From Chara braunii (lineage: Eukaryota > Streptophyta > Charophyceae > Charales > Characeae): a DNA stretch of 44,128 nucleotides. How positions within the stretch are numbered: the stretch's first letter is position 1; each line of letters starts with the position of its first letter. A program made the translations under genes and the position numbers. Below are positions 26,870 to 37,351 of this stretch, one piece after another. Below the pieces are notes generated by a model. That model saw only the letters and a list, made by a program, of their open reading frames with translations. It made no database searches and was not told where the DNA came from. The stretch spans positions 1,434,251-1,478,378 of the forward strand of contig BFEA01000001.1 in assembly GCA_003427395.1 (NCBI GenBank), written 5' to 3'.

Positions 26870-27640
26870 ATGTCTTCTCGTTCGACGAGGAAGTCCAGCC
26901 GCACTTCATCCAGGGCTACGAGTCTCATCCGGATTACGCCGCACTCTATGCGAAACTATCTTCGAGTCACCCGCCGGCCAGCCACTATCGCATCGTCGAC
27001 GGGTACTTGCTTATCCACTCGCGAGGCAAGGACTTATTGTGTGTCCCACGAGATCATCGTCTTCGGACTCGCCTTCTCGGCAAGTACCACGACTCGCAAC
27101 TCGCCAACCATTTCGGAGTCAATCGGACTATAGCACAACTTCGGCAACGATTCCGGTGGCCCAACATCATCACCGACGTTACGAGACATTGCAAACCGCA
27201 AACCTTACGGCGAGTTGCGCTCATTGCCTATTTCCTGGGAACCCGGCCTCTCCATTGCTATGGACGTCACCGGCCAGTTTCCCCATGATCGCTTCGGGCA
27301 CGACGGCATCCTCACGGTCATTGACCGTTTGAGTAAGTTCACGCGGTTTCTTCCATGCATGTACTACGCCACGGCTCCCAAGCTCAAAGCTCTTGCATAC
27401 CGGCTGGATTTGAGGCCATGGTGTTCCGAAAGACATCATTAGCGACGGCGACACTGGGTTCATGTCGGCATTTTGGACATCTCTCATGAAGGAGTCCAGC
27501 ACCGAAATGAAACCAAGTTCGGCTCGACACCCAGAAACGGACGGGCAAAGGGAGAGAGCACATCAGACTTGCTCAAATGAGGCTTCGTACGCTCATTCAT
27601 CCGGATCAGAAGGATTGGGTTGACCGCCTCCCCGACATCG
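26870..27640 (+). pseudogene. Element 2 integrase, zinc region partly deleted
   Basis: The spacer (FDEEVQPHFIQGYESHPDYA, DGYLLIHSRGKDLLCVPRDH) leads to LLGKYHDSQLANHFGVNRTI and RFRWPNIITDVTRHCK, after which about 15 codons carrying C-E-A-C are missing, so the HHCC zinc site is incomplete. The core continues in another frame with LSIAMDVTGQFPHDRFGHDG (first Asp), then DIISDGDTGFMSAFW (second Asp, usual R-F changed to G-F) and SSARHPETDGQRERAHQT (catalytic Glu kept). Frameshifts lie near 27195, 27420 and 27570. Confidence 0.8.
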
Positions 27641-28395
27641 AGTTCGCCTACAACACTTCGTTGCATCCGGCGATTGGCGTGACTCCATTCGAGTTGGACC
27701 ATGGTGGCCGGAAAGGCCGTATCTTGGCTGATCTTCTCCTCCCACGAACTGCCAATATAAACGCCTCTTGCTCTCTCGCCTCCGTCCGGAAGTACAGAGA
27801 ATTGTTGACTCGAGCCCTTGTTAACATGCACAAGGCTCAAGTCTGCATGCAGCAGCAAGCCAATAGGCCTCGCGTGCCATGTCCCATCCGCGCCGGTGAT
27901 CTTCTTTGGGTCTCCGTGGAAGAGAACAAGATGTTTCGCGCAAACTACTCCCCAGGTGGTTTGGACCATGAACCGTCCTTTCATCCGCAGGTGATGTACT
28001 TCGTGATCGACATCCCTCCGCATTTGTCAGTCCATCCAGTCTTGCACACCTCGAAGCTGACAACATACACACCAGCCAAGGACAATGACTTCCCGGACCG
28101 ACGATCACAGGACCCTCCATCCATGGATGGTCATTAGGAGATCGATTGCATCCTCACACACCCTAAGTACGACAACAAGCCGATGCAATACAAGGTTTCA
28201 TTCAAATGGTGCAACTGCGACAACACATGGTGGATTTCACGAGCAGATTTGCAAGCATCTGCACCGCTGATCTATGCCGACTACGAGCGACGAAGACTAG
28301 CTAAGGAAGATTCACAACCTGGTCCCTCCCTCTCACAGGGAGCTTCGCCCTCGCTGGGCCTCGCAGGTAAGCTCGGTCTTTCAAGGAGGGGGGGG
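27577..28395 (+). pseudogene. Element 2 integrase C-terminus and chromodomain-like tail
   Basis: The frame reads IHPDQKDWVDRLPDIEFAYN, TSLHPAIGVTPFELDHGG, VPCPIRAGDLLWVSVEENKM and FVIDIPPHLSVHPVLHTSKL, the usual region after the integrase core. TAG at 28135-28137 follows DRRSQDPPSMDGH. The tail then reads QYKVSFKWCNCDNTWWISRA and DLQASAPLIYADYERRRLAK, a chromodomain-like module. A short Pro/Ser/Gly-rich end runs into the polypurine tract. Confidence 0.75.
28383..28395 (+). promoter_or_regulatory. Polypurine tract of element 2
   Basis: AAGGAGGGGGGGG directly before the TGGGCC start of the 3' LTR; equivalent to 3935-3948 in element 1. Confidence 0.75.
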
Positions 28396-29503
28396 TGGGC
28401 CATACTGCGCACCACACGAGCCTGCAAGGCCCGACCAGGCGCAACAAGGGATACGTTAGGGCCCTCCACGCCCTGTGTCGTTTCAGCCTAAAGAGGAGGG
28501 CCAATGTAAGACCCTCTTAAAGTCGACCTTTCTTGAAACTTAAGCGCCAGACCAGGGAAAAGCGCAGGCCATTTTAGGCCCTCTTAAAAACAACCTTTGT
28601 TTTGAACTTGGGTGCCAGGGGCTGTTGCGATTCGGCATTAGCAAGAGCAGCCTCCCAGCCGGACCAACACTATATATCGTTGGTCTGCATAGGAGGCAGG
28701 AGGCAGTTCAGGAGGCAGTTTTGGGACATTGGGCAGCAACACTCATCGGAGCGCTGCAATAGTCGTAGAGTACGATAGGAGTAGTCTTCAGCGTTGGGCA
28801 CTGCTAGGACCTTAAAGTACTACGGAGAGGGAGGAGAATGGCGGAGGCCAGGGAGACTTACCTGGGAGCTTACCTGTGACGCCATCGCTCCAACTTCGTT
28901 TTCGATGTACCTGCAACAAGGCACCACCTTTCATAGGTTACTACCTAGCACAAAGAGAGAGAGAGAGAGTTCTTCTTCCTCTTCCTCCAGTCCACCATCT
29001 CTTCCTCACCCTCCAACTATTTGACTTCTCCGTATCGACAGATTACGAGAGAGAGAGAGAGAAATTTGTGACTTCGGTATGTTGACGACATTTGGACACA
29101 GACTCAAACTTGGGACAGAGACATTGATGGGAGACTATTTGGGATCGATATCAACGACATTGGTGTTGACAACATTCTCTTCTTCTCCCTCCTTTTTGTT
29201 TGATCCCCTCCTCTTCGTCTCCGCCGAGCCCCTATCAAGGAGCTTGTAGAACGACTCAAGAAGTATGGATTTGTAAGACGCACTTACAAAGGTTATATCC
29301 TTCCTATGCCAAGATCCGGGGTGGGCGCATTATTCCTGTGTGTAGCGCCAGGCCCCTTCACACCTTGCGATGATGATGTATGATTGGTCTACATGGCAAA
29401 TTGATTGGTCTGATCATTGGTATTTTAGCCTTCCACTGCGTTATCCTGTACTATGTGAGAGAGGTCGGTTCTTGTTCTGGTCTGCACCATTACGGTGTGC
29501 GAC
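28396..29503 (+). mobile_element. 3' LTR of element 2, with an extra 83-bp segment
   Basis: It aligns with the 5' LTR from TGGGCCATACTGCGCACCAC to GGTGTGCGAC, with a TATA box at 28671-28676. About 83 bases at 29221-29303 have no counterpart in the 5' LTR; there the 5' copy goes straight from CCTCTTCGTCT to the GGCGCATT region. That segment looks coding (see 29225-29272). TC repeats follow from 29504. Confidence 0.8.
29225..29272 (+). other. Exon-like segment inside the 3' LTR of element 2
   Basis: Within the 83 bases missing from the 5' LTR, one frame reads RAPIKELVERLKKYGF, followed at 29273 by GTAAGA, a strong splice-donor match in phase 0. The sequence before it (CCTCCTCTTCGTCTCCGCCGAG) is a pyrimidine-rich tract ending in AG, as at an acceptor. 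It could be a captured piece of a host gene. Without a donor locus to compare, this is only a possibility; another frame is also open here. Confidence 0.25.
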
Positions 29504-29567
29504 TCTCTCTCTCTCTATCTCTCTATCTATCTATCTATCTATATCTATCTATCTATCTATATATATC
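29504..29567. repeat. (TC)n / (ATCT)n microsatellite right of element 2
   Basis: TC repeats pass into CTAT repeats, then into ATATAT. Together with the CT repeat at 20670 they mark the insertion site of element 2. Confidence 0.85.
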
Positions 29568-29587
29568 CTTCCTACCTTCTACTTAAG

Positions 29588-29716
29588 GAAATCGATCTGA
29601 GTCTTTCCCCAGCTCTTGATGATTTCACCACTGTTGAGGCGGATGTAATTGGTAGAGCACTCTCAGCCGTAGCGGCCTCCCTCGCGATTACTGGATATCT
29701 TTCCTTGGGCGGCTAA
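29588..29716 (+). CDS. Possible terminal exon of a host gene
   Basis: A long pyrimidine tract ends in CTTCTACTTAAG, a good acceptor, and is followed in phase 0 by 42 codons: EIDLSLSPALDDFTTVEADV then IGRALSAVAASLAITGYLSL and GG, with TAA at 29714-29716. The peptide has an acidic helix and an Ala-rich hydrophobic segment that could span a membrane. A TGTAA motif (29743), used as a poly(A) signal in some green algae, lies 27 bases downstream. I do not recognise the protein. The phase would fit the donor at 29273, but no upstream gene is proven. Confidence 0.3.
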   Translation, partial: EIDLSLSPALDDFTTVEADVIGRALSAVAASLAITGYLSLGG

Positions 29717-29884
29717 ACCTTTGCAACTTCTTCTTCATGAAGTGTAAACTTGTATAGCATTGTATGCTACTCAGCTTTTGCCGAAACTTGGTCAATGACC
29801 AAACTTTGCTAAAGATCTTGTTCGAAGTGGTTCCTTGAGCCCTGACTCGACTTCATATCCCCATTTCTCCCATGTGTGTGGATT

Positions 29885-29939
<55 letters not shown>

Positions 29940-29940
29940 A
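29885..29940. repeat. (CT)n then (GT)n microsatellite
   Basis: About 22 CT units followed by about five GT units. Confidence 0.9.
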
Positions 29941-30147
29941 TTGTCACATAACTGTGAACTAAAAAAAAAAGCACACTTTGCGTAACGAACGGCGAAAATA
30001 AAAAATTAAAACACAACACAAACATGAAGGGCACACTGAGACCATTCCTTTTTCTCATTTTTCTTTTAACTTCCCATTCACCGTGCCTCTCACGTACAAG
30101 GCTCGCCACGTTGATGAAGTTAAGCGAGTTGCCCCCATCGTCGTGCG

Positions 30148-30575
30148 GTGGAAGACGAAGGAGAAGAACAAGAGGAGATAGGAAGAGGAAGAAGACGAGG
30201 ACGAAGAAAAAGAAAAAGAAGAAGAAGGAGAAGAAGAAGAAGAAGACAAAAAAAAGAAGACGACGAGGAGGGAAGAAGACGAAGATGACGATGAAGATGA
30301 TGACAACGATGACAACGATGACGACGACGAAGAAGAAGAAGAAGAACAAGAACAAGAAGACAAAGACGAAGACGGCGACAAAAAAAGAAGAAGAAGAGGA
30401 AGGAGAGGAAGAAGACGAGGACGAGGAAGAAGAAGAAGAGGAGGAAGAAGAAGAATAGGAAGAAGAAGATGAAGGAAGAAAAGGAAGTAGAGGAGAAGGA
30501 ACAAGAAGAACAGGAAGTAGAGGAGGAGGAGGAGGAGGCCGACGAGAACGAGGAGGAGGAGGAAGAGGACAAGGT
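30148..30575. repeat. Purine-rich tract (GAA/GAC/AAG) of about 430 bp
   Basis: The plus strand is nearly all purines (GAAGAAGAAGA, AAGACGACGAGG, AGGAGGAGGAGG). It can be read as Lys/Glu/Asp-rich peptide in several frames, for example RRKKTRTKKKKKKKKEKKKK. A gene is not supported: the frame from ATG at 30024 (MKGTLRPFLFLIFLLTSHSP, signal-peptide-like) becomes pure low complexity. The composition is opposite in strand to the tract at 19722-20085. Confidence 0.7.
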
Positions 30576-30589
30576 TGTGATGCACAAGC

Positions 30590-31585
30590 TTATATGCATG
30601 AACCGGGTTTGAGCCACTTTCGTCTTTCAGAATGCTCCCCCACTTACCGGGCCGCCCTTTGTGAGGAAACGCATGACATCAAGACCTCGTTTCGTGCATT
30701 CCCTGCTGAAAATCCATTTCCTTCCAGGCTTTTCAAATTACAAAGATCACGGGCGTCTGTCAGAACATCACGTGTCAATTCCTTTCTTTGTGCATAATTT
30801 TTTTGGAGAAGTCACTGGAAGCCTCGTAAAACTTTGTTGATGGATGTCAGAATAGGAATCGGTGTAGGAATTCGCACGACTTAGCGCACGCACAAGGAAT
30901 TTCCTTTTAAACTTTTCAATTTCAATTTGGCTTTAGAAGTTAGGCGCATCTTCACTTGCATTTCGCGTAACTGTTTGGGTGCCTTTAGCATGAATGCATC
31001 TTTTTGTGCGGCACTCTCGCATGCAATCTTTCCTCATGCTCCCCACCCCCTTTCTTCGTGCCATCATTGGCAAGCTGTAACTTTCGTCTTCTTCCCTTCT
31101 TCCAGTCGTCCCTTACTTCTAGATCCATTTGAATCTTGGTCTTGCTCCATGCTGTCTTGGTCTTGGTCCATGCTATCTCTCGTAACCTCCCTTCCCACCT
31201 CCGTCCATGCAAGGGCGGGCCCTGTTGATCCTCAAGCAATTGTAGAAGTCAGGCGGCAGCGTGTAAGGAGGCTCAAAACCCCTGACTCCCCAATCTGATT
31301 GGCTACATACAGTTCGATCGGATCGATATGGCCCTCTTGTGTGCCTTCCCCCTCTTTCCCTTCCCCCTCCTTTATCTCTTGTCATCATACCTTCTCCACT
31401 TCCTTCGGAACTATAAACCCCACAAGCGTCTCTTTTGCTCTTTGCAATGCATCCACCTACTCTGTTGGAGCATGGCTAGATCATGGTGGTATATCAGCTG
31501 GTCGGAAGGTCTTGGCGATTCAGCTGCAACTTTGCAGGATTGTGCAATGGATCGTTGCGACTGAAATAATTTATTAATACTAGAT
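30590..31585. other. No recognisable gene
   Basis: Short open frames only (for example 30927-31298 on the plus strand, Ser/Pro-rich). A short imperfect repeat (TCTTGGTCTTGCTCCATGCT, then TCTTGGTCTTGGTCCATGCT) lies at about 31133-31172. Nothing matches a known family. Confidence 0.5.
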
Positions 31586-31589
31586 TACT

Positions 31590-31795
31590 ATATATAGTCA
31601 AACAGAGCTGCCCAGTAAACCGTAGGCAGAGAGGGAGAAGAGGACATCGGGCTGGGACAAACTGTTTCATCAGAGTTCCACCGACTCATCAAAAGGTTGA
31701 ACCCTTGATAGTCTGAAGAATCCCCTCAAAAATTACACTAAGTGATAATCCACCTTAACCCTGATTGTGGTTAAGCATCAACGGCTACCCGACAA
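31590..31795 (+). repeat. Direct repeat A1 (about 200 bp)
   Basis: The stretch from TATATAGTCAAACAGAGCTG to TTAAGCATCAACGGCT recurs in the same orientation at 32082-32284. Shared blocks include GGGAGAAGAGGA, GACAAACTGTTTC, ACCGACTCATCAA, AGGTTGAACCCT, GAATCCCCT and AATCCACCTTAACCC. Both copies begin next to TATATA. Confidence 0.8.
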
Positions 31796-32081
31796 CTGAT
31801 ACCCTGAGGTGGGCACTAACCATTGCCCTCAATATACCTGTGACAAAAATCAAAGCAGACTATCACTCACCCACACCAGATGGAAAATTCTAAAGACTAG
31901 CGGTTCACACCCCATCACAAGCCAACAAAACACCCACGAAACAAAAAAAAGATTGTCACAGCCAAAAAATACACTCCTGACTCGCCGTTTGCACTAGAGG
32001 CACAACATGGCCGCATAGTGATGGACCACTGCCTCTCGACCTGACCGCAGAAAACCGCAACAGGGTGCTAGCGAAGTCGTG

Positions 32082-32284
32082 GTATATATCGTCAAACAGA
32101 GCTGCGCGGTAAACTGCAGGTAAAGAGGGAGAAGAGGATAACAAACGAGGGGTTGTGACAAACTGTTTCGTCAGAGTGTCACCGACTCATCAAGAGGTTG
32201 AACCCTCAACAATCTGCAGAATCCCCTAGCCGATTACACTGTAATCCACCTTAACCCCGATTGTGCTTAAGCATCAACGACTAT
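32082..32284 (+). repeat. Direct repeat A2 (about 200 bp)
   Basis: Partner of 31590-31795. The 290 bases between them hold no gene. Two direct repeats of about 200 bp around a short inside resemble a TRIM-type LTR relic in size, but TG/CA ends, a primer-binding site and a polypurine tract are not evident, so an old 490-bp tandem repeat fits equally well. Confidence 0.75.
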
Positions 32285-32302
32285 ATATATATATATATAT
32301 AG
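32281..32302. repeat. (TA)n microsatellite
   Basis: About ten TA units at the end of repeat A2. Confidence 0.9.
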
Positions 32303-33440
32303 GATCTAGGCAAATCCACGTACTAGTTGGGTGGACAGGGTGATGATCGCTCGGGTCAGCGCTGGGTACGTGGCGACTGGGATCCTCAGTGCTCGGGCGA
32401 GGTGAGAAATGGTTGTTGATTGGTTGGTTGGCTTGGGACCATAGCTCGAGAGGGGAAGGTTCCACTTCTTTATCTTACTTTTGAGAAAAGTTCATGGTGA
32501 GGCGCCAATTTTCTTTCTCAATCAAGACATTCTTTTTGTCTCACTTTGAATGTATCCATGCGTGAATGGTGACTGTGTGCATGGCTCACGAATGCTTAGA
32601 TGTTTTCGCTAGAATATACCGAGTATGCATGCCATCTTCCACCCCGCCTTTTCACTTTCAGGATTGCACTGGGCACATATCTTTGAAAGCGCGGACACCG
32701 ATTACATTATCTGATCGGATGAGTCCTTTCAAATTGGGTCCTTGTCTTGGTATAGATTGCCCTTCACTAACTGGCGACTATGTTCCTTCTTTCCCTTATT
32801 ACCCTTCTTCGAATGGATGCCCATGTGCATGAATAGTGGTGAATGAATGAATGCGCTCTTGGTCTTTGATCTCCTATTCATGTCCTAGGATCTTTTTGGA
32901 GATAACCTTCCTTGCCCTTCATTACCCTTCATTACGACAACTCCTTGCTCTCTCGTTACAACCATTCGCTTGCACGAGCGATATGAACGGTTGAGCAAGA
33001 TGTACTCTCAATGATGAAGGAAAAGCAATGTGCCTCACTCCCCTCTTTCTCCTCTCCACTTCGTCTTTCTGAGGTATGACCTCTCTTTGGACTGACTAAA
33101 CGAAGCCAGGCAATCGAAAGGGTTTTGGAATGGGCACTCCCTTAAAGCGGGTCAACTCGTGAAGACTTTTGCTCTTCTTATCGCTTTGAGAGGACGTCGC
33201 ACTCCTAATTATCTCCAGCGACGGCGGTATTAAAGCACCCAGATGTGAGTCGCCTATTGGCGATCTGACCGATGACGCCGCTAGGAGCCGGTCACAACCG
33301 TCGGGTGTACGCATGAGTTTTCCTTCTTTTCAACGCACACTGTTTGCTATTGACAATAGTTTAGACTGTGTCTGTGGGCCAACTGGACCGGCACTAAAGG
33401 GCCTGTACTTACAATCTCGGGTGAGCTTCAGCGGGCAAAC
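32303..33440. other. No recognisable gene
   Basis: Open frames are shorter than 90 codons and of unremarkable composition. One local short repeat (CTTGCCCTTCATTACCCTTC) occurs near 32910. Confidence 0.5.
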
Positions 33441-33443
33441 TGG

Positions 33444-33492
33444 TTGTGTGTGTGTGTGTGTGTGCGACACTGTGTGTGTATGTGAGTGTGTT
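33444..33492. repeat. (GT)n microsatellite, interrupted
   Basis: TGTGTGTGTG runs interrupted by CGACAC and by TATGTGAG. Confidence 0.9.
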
Positions 33493-33552
33493 CAAGGTAA
33501 TTCAAATACAACTACAATAATGTGTCTTTTTTTTTTAATATTTATTATTATC

Positions 33553-33675
33553 TGGACATCCGAACCTTAGGACCGTCCAGGTCCGTAAGTCCGGTTGTCC
33601 GGGTCTATGTCCGGATTAATCCACACATGGGTCCAGCCCCGATGTCCAATGTCTGGATGTCTAGGTCCGGGGCAA
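33553..33675. repeat. Degenerate GTCCGG minisatellite
   Basis: Irregular repeats of the kind GTCCGG/GTCCAG/GTCTGG (GGACATCCG, GACCGTCCAGGTCCG, AGTCCGGTTGTCCGGG, TATGTCCGG, ATGTCCAATGTCTGG, CTAGGTCCGGGG) at 8-12 base spacing. Confidence 0.6.
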
Positions 33676-33679
33676 CCCT

Positions 33680-36215
33680 GAAATGTTTCGCTTGTATGAT
33701 TCGATGATCCTCTTGAAGTGCCATCATTGTTTTTTCTTGTTTGCCTTTCCCATCTTTTTGTATGATGAGTGGCGCTTCCACAAAAACTTCTTCCTGAACT
33801 CGTCCATTAGATTCACGAGTAATCAGGCATGAAAGCCACGTTATATTGCCTGATTCCCTTCAGGTGGGCGATTCCCGAATTGACGAGGAAGATCTGATTG
33901 TTTTGTGAATGGAGGATGAATGAAGGCCATGTGGACTGAACCCGCCAGATCCTCCAAGCCCGTACTCCATGAATATCTTTGTCTGCGTCCCTTCGCGTAT
34001 ATTGAGGAAAGGACACGTGTCAAAGAATGGGATGCACCTAGTGAAGCTGCCCGTAATTGTGCTGATGGTATTTGAGAAACACGATCGTGTCGTTCCGGTA
34101 AGCGCAAACGCTACCGCAGCCCCGCGAACCCGCCCTCTCGGGGCAAGGCACAAAGCACCATACGCAGGCGTCGCAGCCACTTAGACTTCGAACGCGTCGT
34201 CGTAGGAGGAGAGTGAGATCGAGGCATACCATGCCACGCCCTAGGGGTGTGAGGAAAAGAGAAAAGACTACGCAGAGGATTGTCCGATTGCAGACGACGG
34301 GAGCGGAAAAAGGGACAATGAGTAAAGCAAGACGTGGAAATAAAGGAAGGAGGACAAGAGAAGCTAGCGCAGAAGGAGAGACCCTCATGAGGAAATTGTC
34401 AAGGCGCCACTAACGACAAAAGAAAGTGAGAGGTAAGATCGTTCCCTAACCATCTCTGCTCTCACCCACTCGAAGAAAAGCGGCCAAGAAGGATAACAGC
34501 AGGTGCTTCGAAGAGATAGCAACAAAGCCAAGGAGCGTCGACGTTCCCACGCCTCACGAAGATCGATAGGACAACAGAGATACAAGAATAAAGGAACGAT
34601 TCCCTAGCGAAATTAGCAGTAGGAATTAGTAGAGGACAAATTTCAAGGTCCGGAGCCATCTTTCTTCAGCGAAGTCGCAACTACAAAAGTTAGTAACAGG
34701 AAGGAAGACCTACCTCCGCAAACAACAACCATTAGTACTCGACTGTTTTGTTAATCATGTCAATCAGTCATCATTAGTTAATCCCCTTCCTACAAGGAAT
34801 AAGAGAAAGTGCCAGCCCCAACACACATAGACCGACTTCGCCATAAAAAAGTAGAGAACATCCCAATTCGAGAAAGCCGACAGATTGGACGGCAGAGCAA
34901 AGGAGTTATTTCTTAAACGCGTTTCTAACCACTTCAGCTCTCTCCCAATCATATTGCCTGAAAGCGACCATCTCTCAAGGACAATTTGAATGTAGATGGA
35001 GGCTACAAAAGCCAACCACATTTGAAGTGAATCCATCCTTGTTCAATACTCCGATATATCACACACCCTCCGCCAGAAGATTAAGTGTGAATTTAGTAGT
35101 GAGAGCGGATAGTGCAAATCCCCATCTCATAGGAATTCACATTGCGCGCATCATTCTCACCCTCACTGTCCAAGAACCCAACGCCCAGAACCCGTTATCG
35201 CAGAAGCACACGACAACCTGGAACACTAAAGCAGTTAAACAACGTCGAGCGCCGACCACCCCATTGCCCCTCCTGATACAACCACCCACTAAAAGCAAGG
35301 AAGAAGCCCAAAACATGCCTCCAATTCCTGTCGCCCACCAGCAAGGATTATTTTACCAATTCCACTCACGCACTAACGCTAACAAGATTTCACTTCTCTC
35401 CTCTAGAAATCATAAACTCTAAACTTCAAAATCGCCTTCTTTAATTAACCACAATCGATCATTTTGTCAAATACTATTGGTAACCTGATTTTGTTTTAAT
35501 TAATTGTTGTTCATTATTTATTGTGAGCTAATAACATTATTGCAATTTTTGGTAACCCGATTATGTATTCATTAATTGTCTTCATTAGTTTTTGTGAGCC
35601 AGCAAACTTTTATTGCAACATTGTGTAAGGAGGCATAATGGATATTATTTAATCTGGTATTTTCAAAAGGCCATACATTTCGACGGAAGTGCTGATGACG
35701 GCGCTAACTAGAACGAAGAAGCTTGTCTTCTCAAAACGATCCTCAAGAGGGTAGGGTAAACGCTGCCAAAATTTTCCAGCCCCCAAACGAACAAATTGTA
35801 CGATTGACTTTTCCCACGTAGATACCTACGACACAGAGCTGCACCCCCATAATTCGACCACCCACACAACATCTCAATCTCGTACGCGAAGGCACCCGGG
35901 AAGGAGATCATACCGCAGAAACCAACAGACCCCACGAGCACGGGGATTGAGCCTATTCCAGGAGGACAACCACAAAACTAAGCACAACCACCCACGGGAA
36001 CACAGACACATCCTTCTGAGAGCACACAGAAAGGGTTCCAATCCTCGATCTCCGACCCAATCTCCAAATCCTTAGGCCAAAAAGCAATGGACTTCCTCAT
36101 CTCAAGCACTCAAATCAAGTCCAAGGTGAACATCATCAAGCAGACAGTCCCATCAGGCGAAGGAGAAGAATAGGTGGAGATATGGGAATATCTGCAAGAG
36201 GATGAATCCAACAGT
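33680..36215. other. No recognisable gene; very weak LINE-like hint
   Basis: No frame shows a convincing domain. On the minus strand near 34490-34560 EAPAVILLGRFSS is faintly like the I-L-L-G-D-F-N motif of a LINE endonuclease, but the flanks do not confirm it. A hydrophobic minus-strand frame (34764-35036) contains GRELKWLETRLRNNSFALPS; I cannot place it. Confidence 0.4.
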
Positions 36216-36221
36216 GAGGAT

Positions 36222-36330
36222 GTTTTTAAACCACCAGTACTTGGCCCAGCTATCGGCAGCAGGCCTTCCCCGTTAACGCGCCTGGGCCTGCGGAGGTCGG
36301 CCAAGGGGAGGTCTGGTCGTTGCTTCTTGG
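36222..36330 (+). repeat. Solo copy of the TTAA-ACCACCAGT end sequence
   Basis: TTAAACCACCAGTACTTGGC followed by CCAGCTAT matches the left end at 12934. It then continues with GGCCTTCCCCGTTAACGCG, which matches the right end read from 14135 on the minus strand (GGGCCTTCCCCGTTAACACG). It therefore carries features of both ends of that element, and links the two as one family. Confidence 0.65.
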
Positions 36331-37313
36331 TCGAGGCCCGCCAACTATTGGATGTCACTGCAATCAGACTCGTTCTCATTCACACTTTTCATGCATGTAA
36401 ACAGCAGTGCAGCAAACTGGCGACATGCGCCCACTCAAAACTCAGAGATATGGCATCCAGATACGAGTTCACTTTCAACTGGCTATGGCGACTCAGCGCC
36501 CAAACAACTCACTGTTCACATGCACCGGATCACCCTAGCTATCCCACACGCATCACTCTGAACACTCGCACATACACACACACACTTCACACTAAACTAC
36601 AACTATGGCAGCTATGGCTGCCTCTACCCTATCGCTATGCTACGCTCCTTCTCTCTCTCCCACTTCAGCTCCGGGCTCTCTGCAGACCTCCTTGCACAAG
36701 TCGCTGTGGCAGCACTTCCGCATGGCTCACGCAGGAATGAATGAAAGGCTGGGCGCTGCCTCTTGATTTATACTTCTGAAACTCGTTGGTCTGCCCTCTT
36801 CCATCGGCCCATGGTGCTCACAGTCCCTTGTGGTACTTGCTGGACCGGACTGGGACTGACTGGACCTTACCGCNAAACTCGTTGGTCTGCCCTCTTCCAT
36901 CGGCCCATGGTGCTCACAGTCCCTTGTGGTACTTGCTGGACCGGACTGGGACTGACTGGACCTTACCGCAGACTGAGTGGGGACTCACTGCTAACCTACC
37001 GAGATCGCGCTGCAATTGCACTGCAGTTTAGTCCACCACTTGACTCACCACTTGACCGCTTGCCCACTGGCCGACCTTCTAGAAGGACTACAGCTAAGAC
37101 TTCTGGAACTCGCTAAGACTTCTATTCTACAGATCTACAGATCAAACCCCAACCACCTACGGACCTATGACAGCCTACCAACTGTTTACGAATACACAGG
37201 TCACAGGTTCAACTCTCAGGGTCTACACAGGTACTGTACACAGATAGGGCAAGGTCTAGGGATCGAACCCTGGGATCTGCGTCTGCTACTGGACAGAGGT
37301 GAAAACCGTTTCA
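36330..37313 (-). mobile_element. Presumed 3' LTR of gypsy element 3, left end unsure
   Basis: On the minus strand the tail frame of element 3 ends near 37352. It is followed by GGACGGCGGGAG, a weak polypurine tract, and TGAAACGGTTTTCACC as a possible LTR start at 37313. A TATAAATC box lies on the minus strand at about 36767-36774, consistent with an LTR promoter. A T-arm-like hairpin (AGGGTTCGATCCCT) lies about 50 bases in. There is no partner LTR in the window, so the far end is arbitrary. Confidence 0.45.
36779..36969. repeat. Perfect 95-bp duplication with a single N between the copies
   Basis: AAACTCGTTGGTCTGCCCTC to ACTGGACCTTACCGC occurs at 36779-36873 and again, without a difference, at 36875-36969, with an N at 36874. 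Such an arrangement is what an assembler leaves when two overlapping contig ends are not merged. Confidence 0.9.
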
Positions 37314-37351
37314 CTCCCGCCGTCCTAAATTCGAGGTCCTCCGAGAATATA

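Larger units (their letters stand above)
20702..29503 (+). mobile_element. Ty3/gypsy element 2, both LTRs present, coding region decayed
   Basis: Two related LTRs (20702-21723 and 28396-29503) bound a 6.7-kb inside with a primer-binding-like site, Gag, protease, RT, RNase H, integrase and chromodomain-like tail in the usual Ty3/gypsy order, all on the plus strand. CT repeats lie at both outer borders, as expected for insertion into a microsatellite. Stops, frameshifts and duplications of 240 and 158 bp disable it. By eye the two LTRs agree at about nine in ten positions, so the insertion is not recent. Confidence 0.85.

Noticed and set aside
30024-30458. Signal-peptide-like start MKGTLRPFLFLIFLLTSHSP followed by a Lys/Glu-rich protein
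   Set aside because: The frame turns into pure purine repeat after about 45 codons and has no conserved part; chance ORF in low-complexity DNA.
34038-34388. Hydrophobic minus-strand frame MRVSPSALASLVLLPLFPRL
   Set aside because: No family resemblance; composition mirrors a purine-rich opposite strand.
34385-34660. LINE endonuclease fragment (ILLGRFSS)
   Set aside because: A single weak motif without supporting neighbours in any frame.
37245-37313. tRNA gene on the minus strand (GGTTCGATCCC)
   Set aside because: Only a T-arm-like hairpin is visible; no acceptor stem, anticodon arm or A box could be folded.
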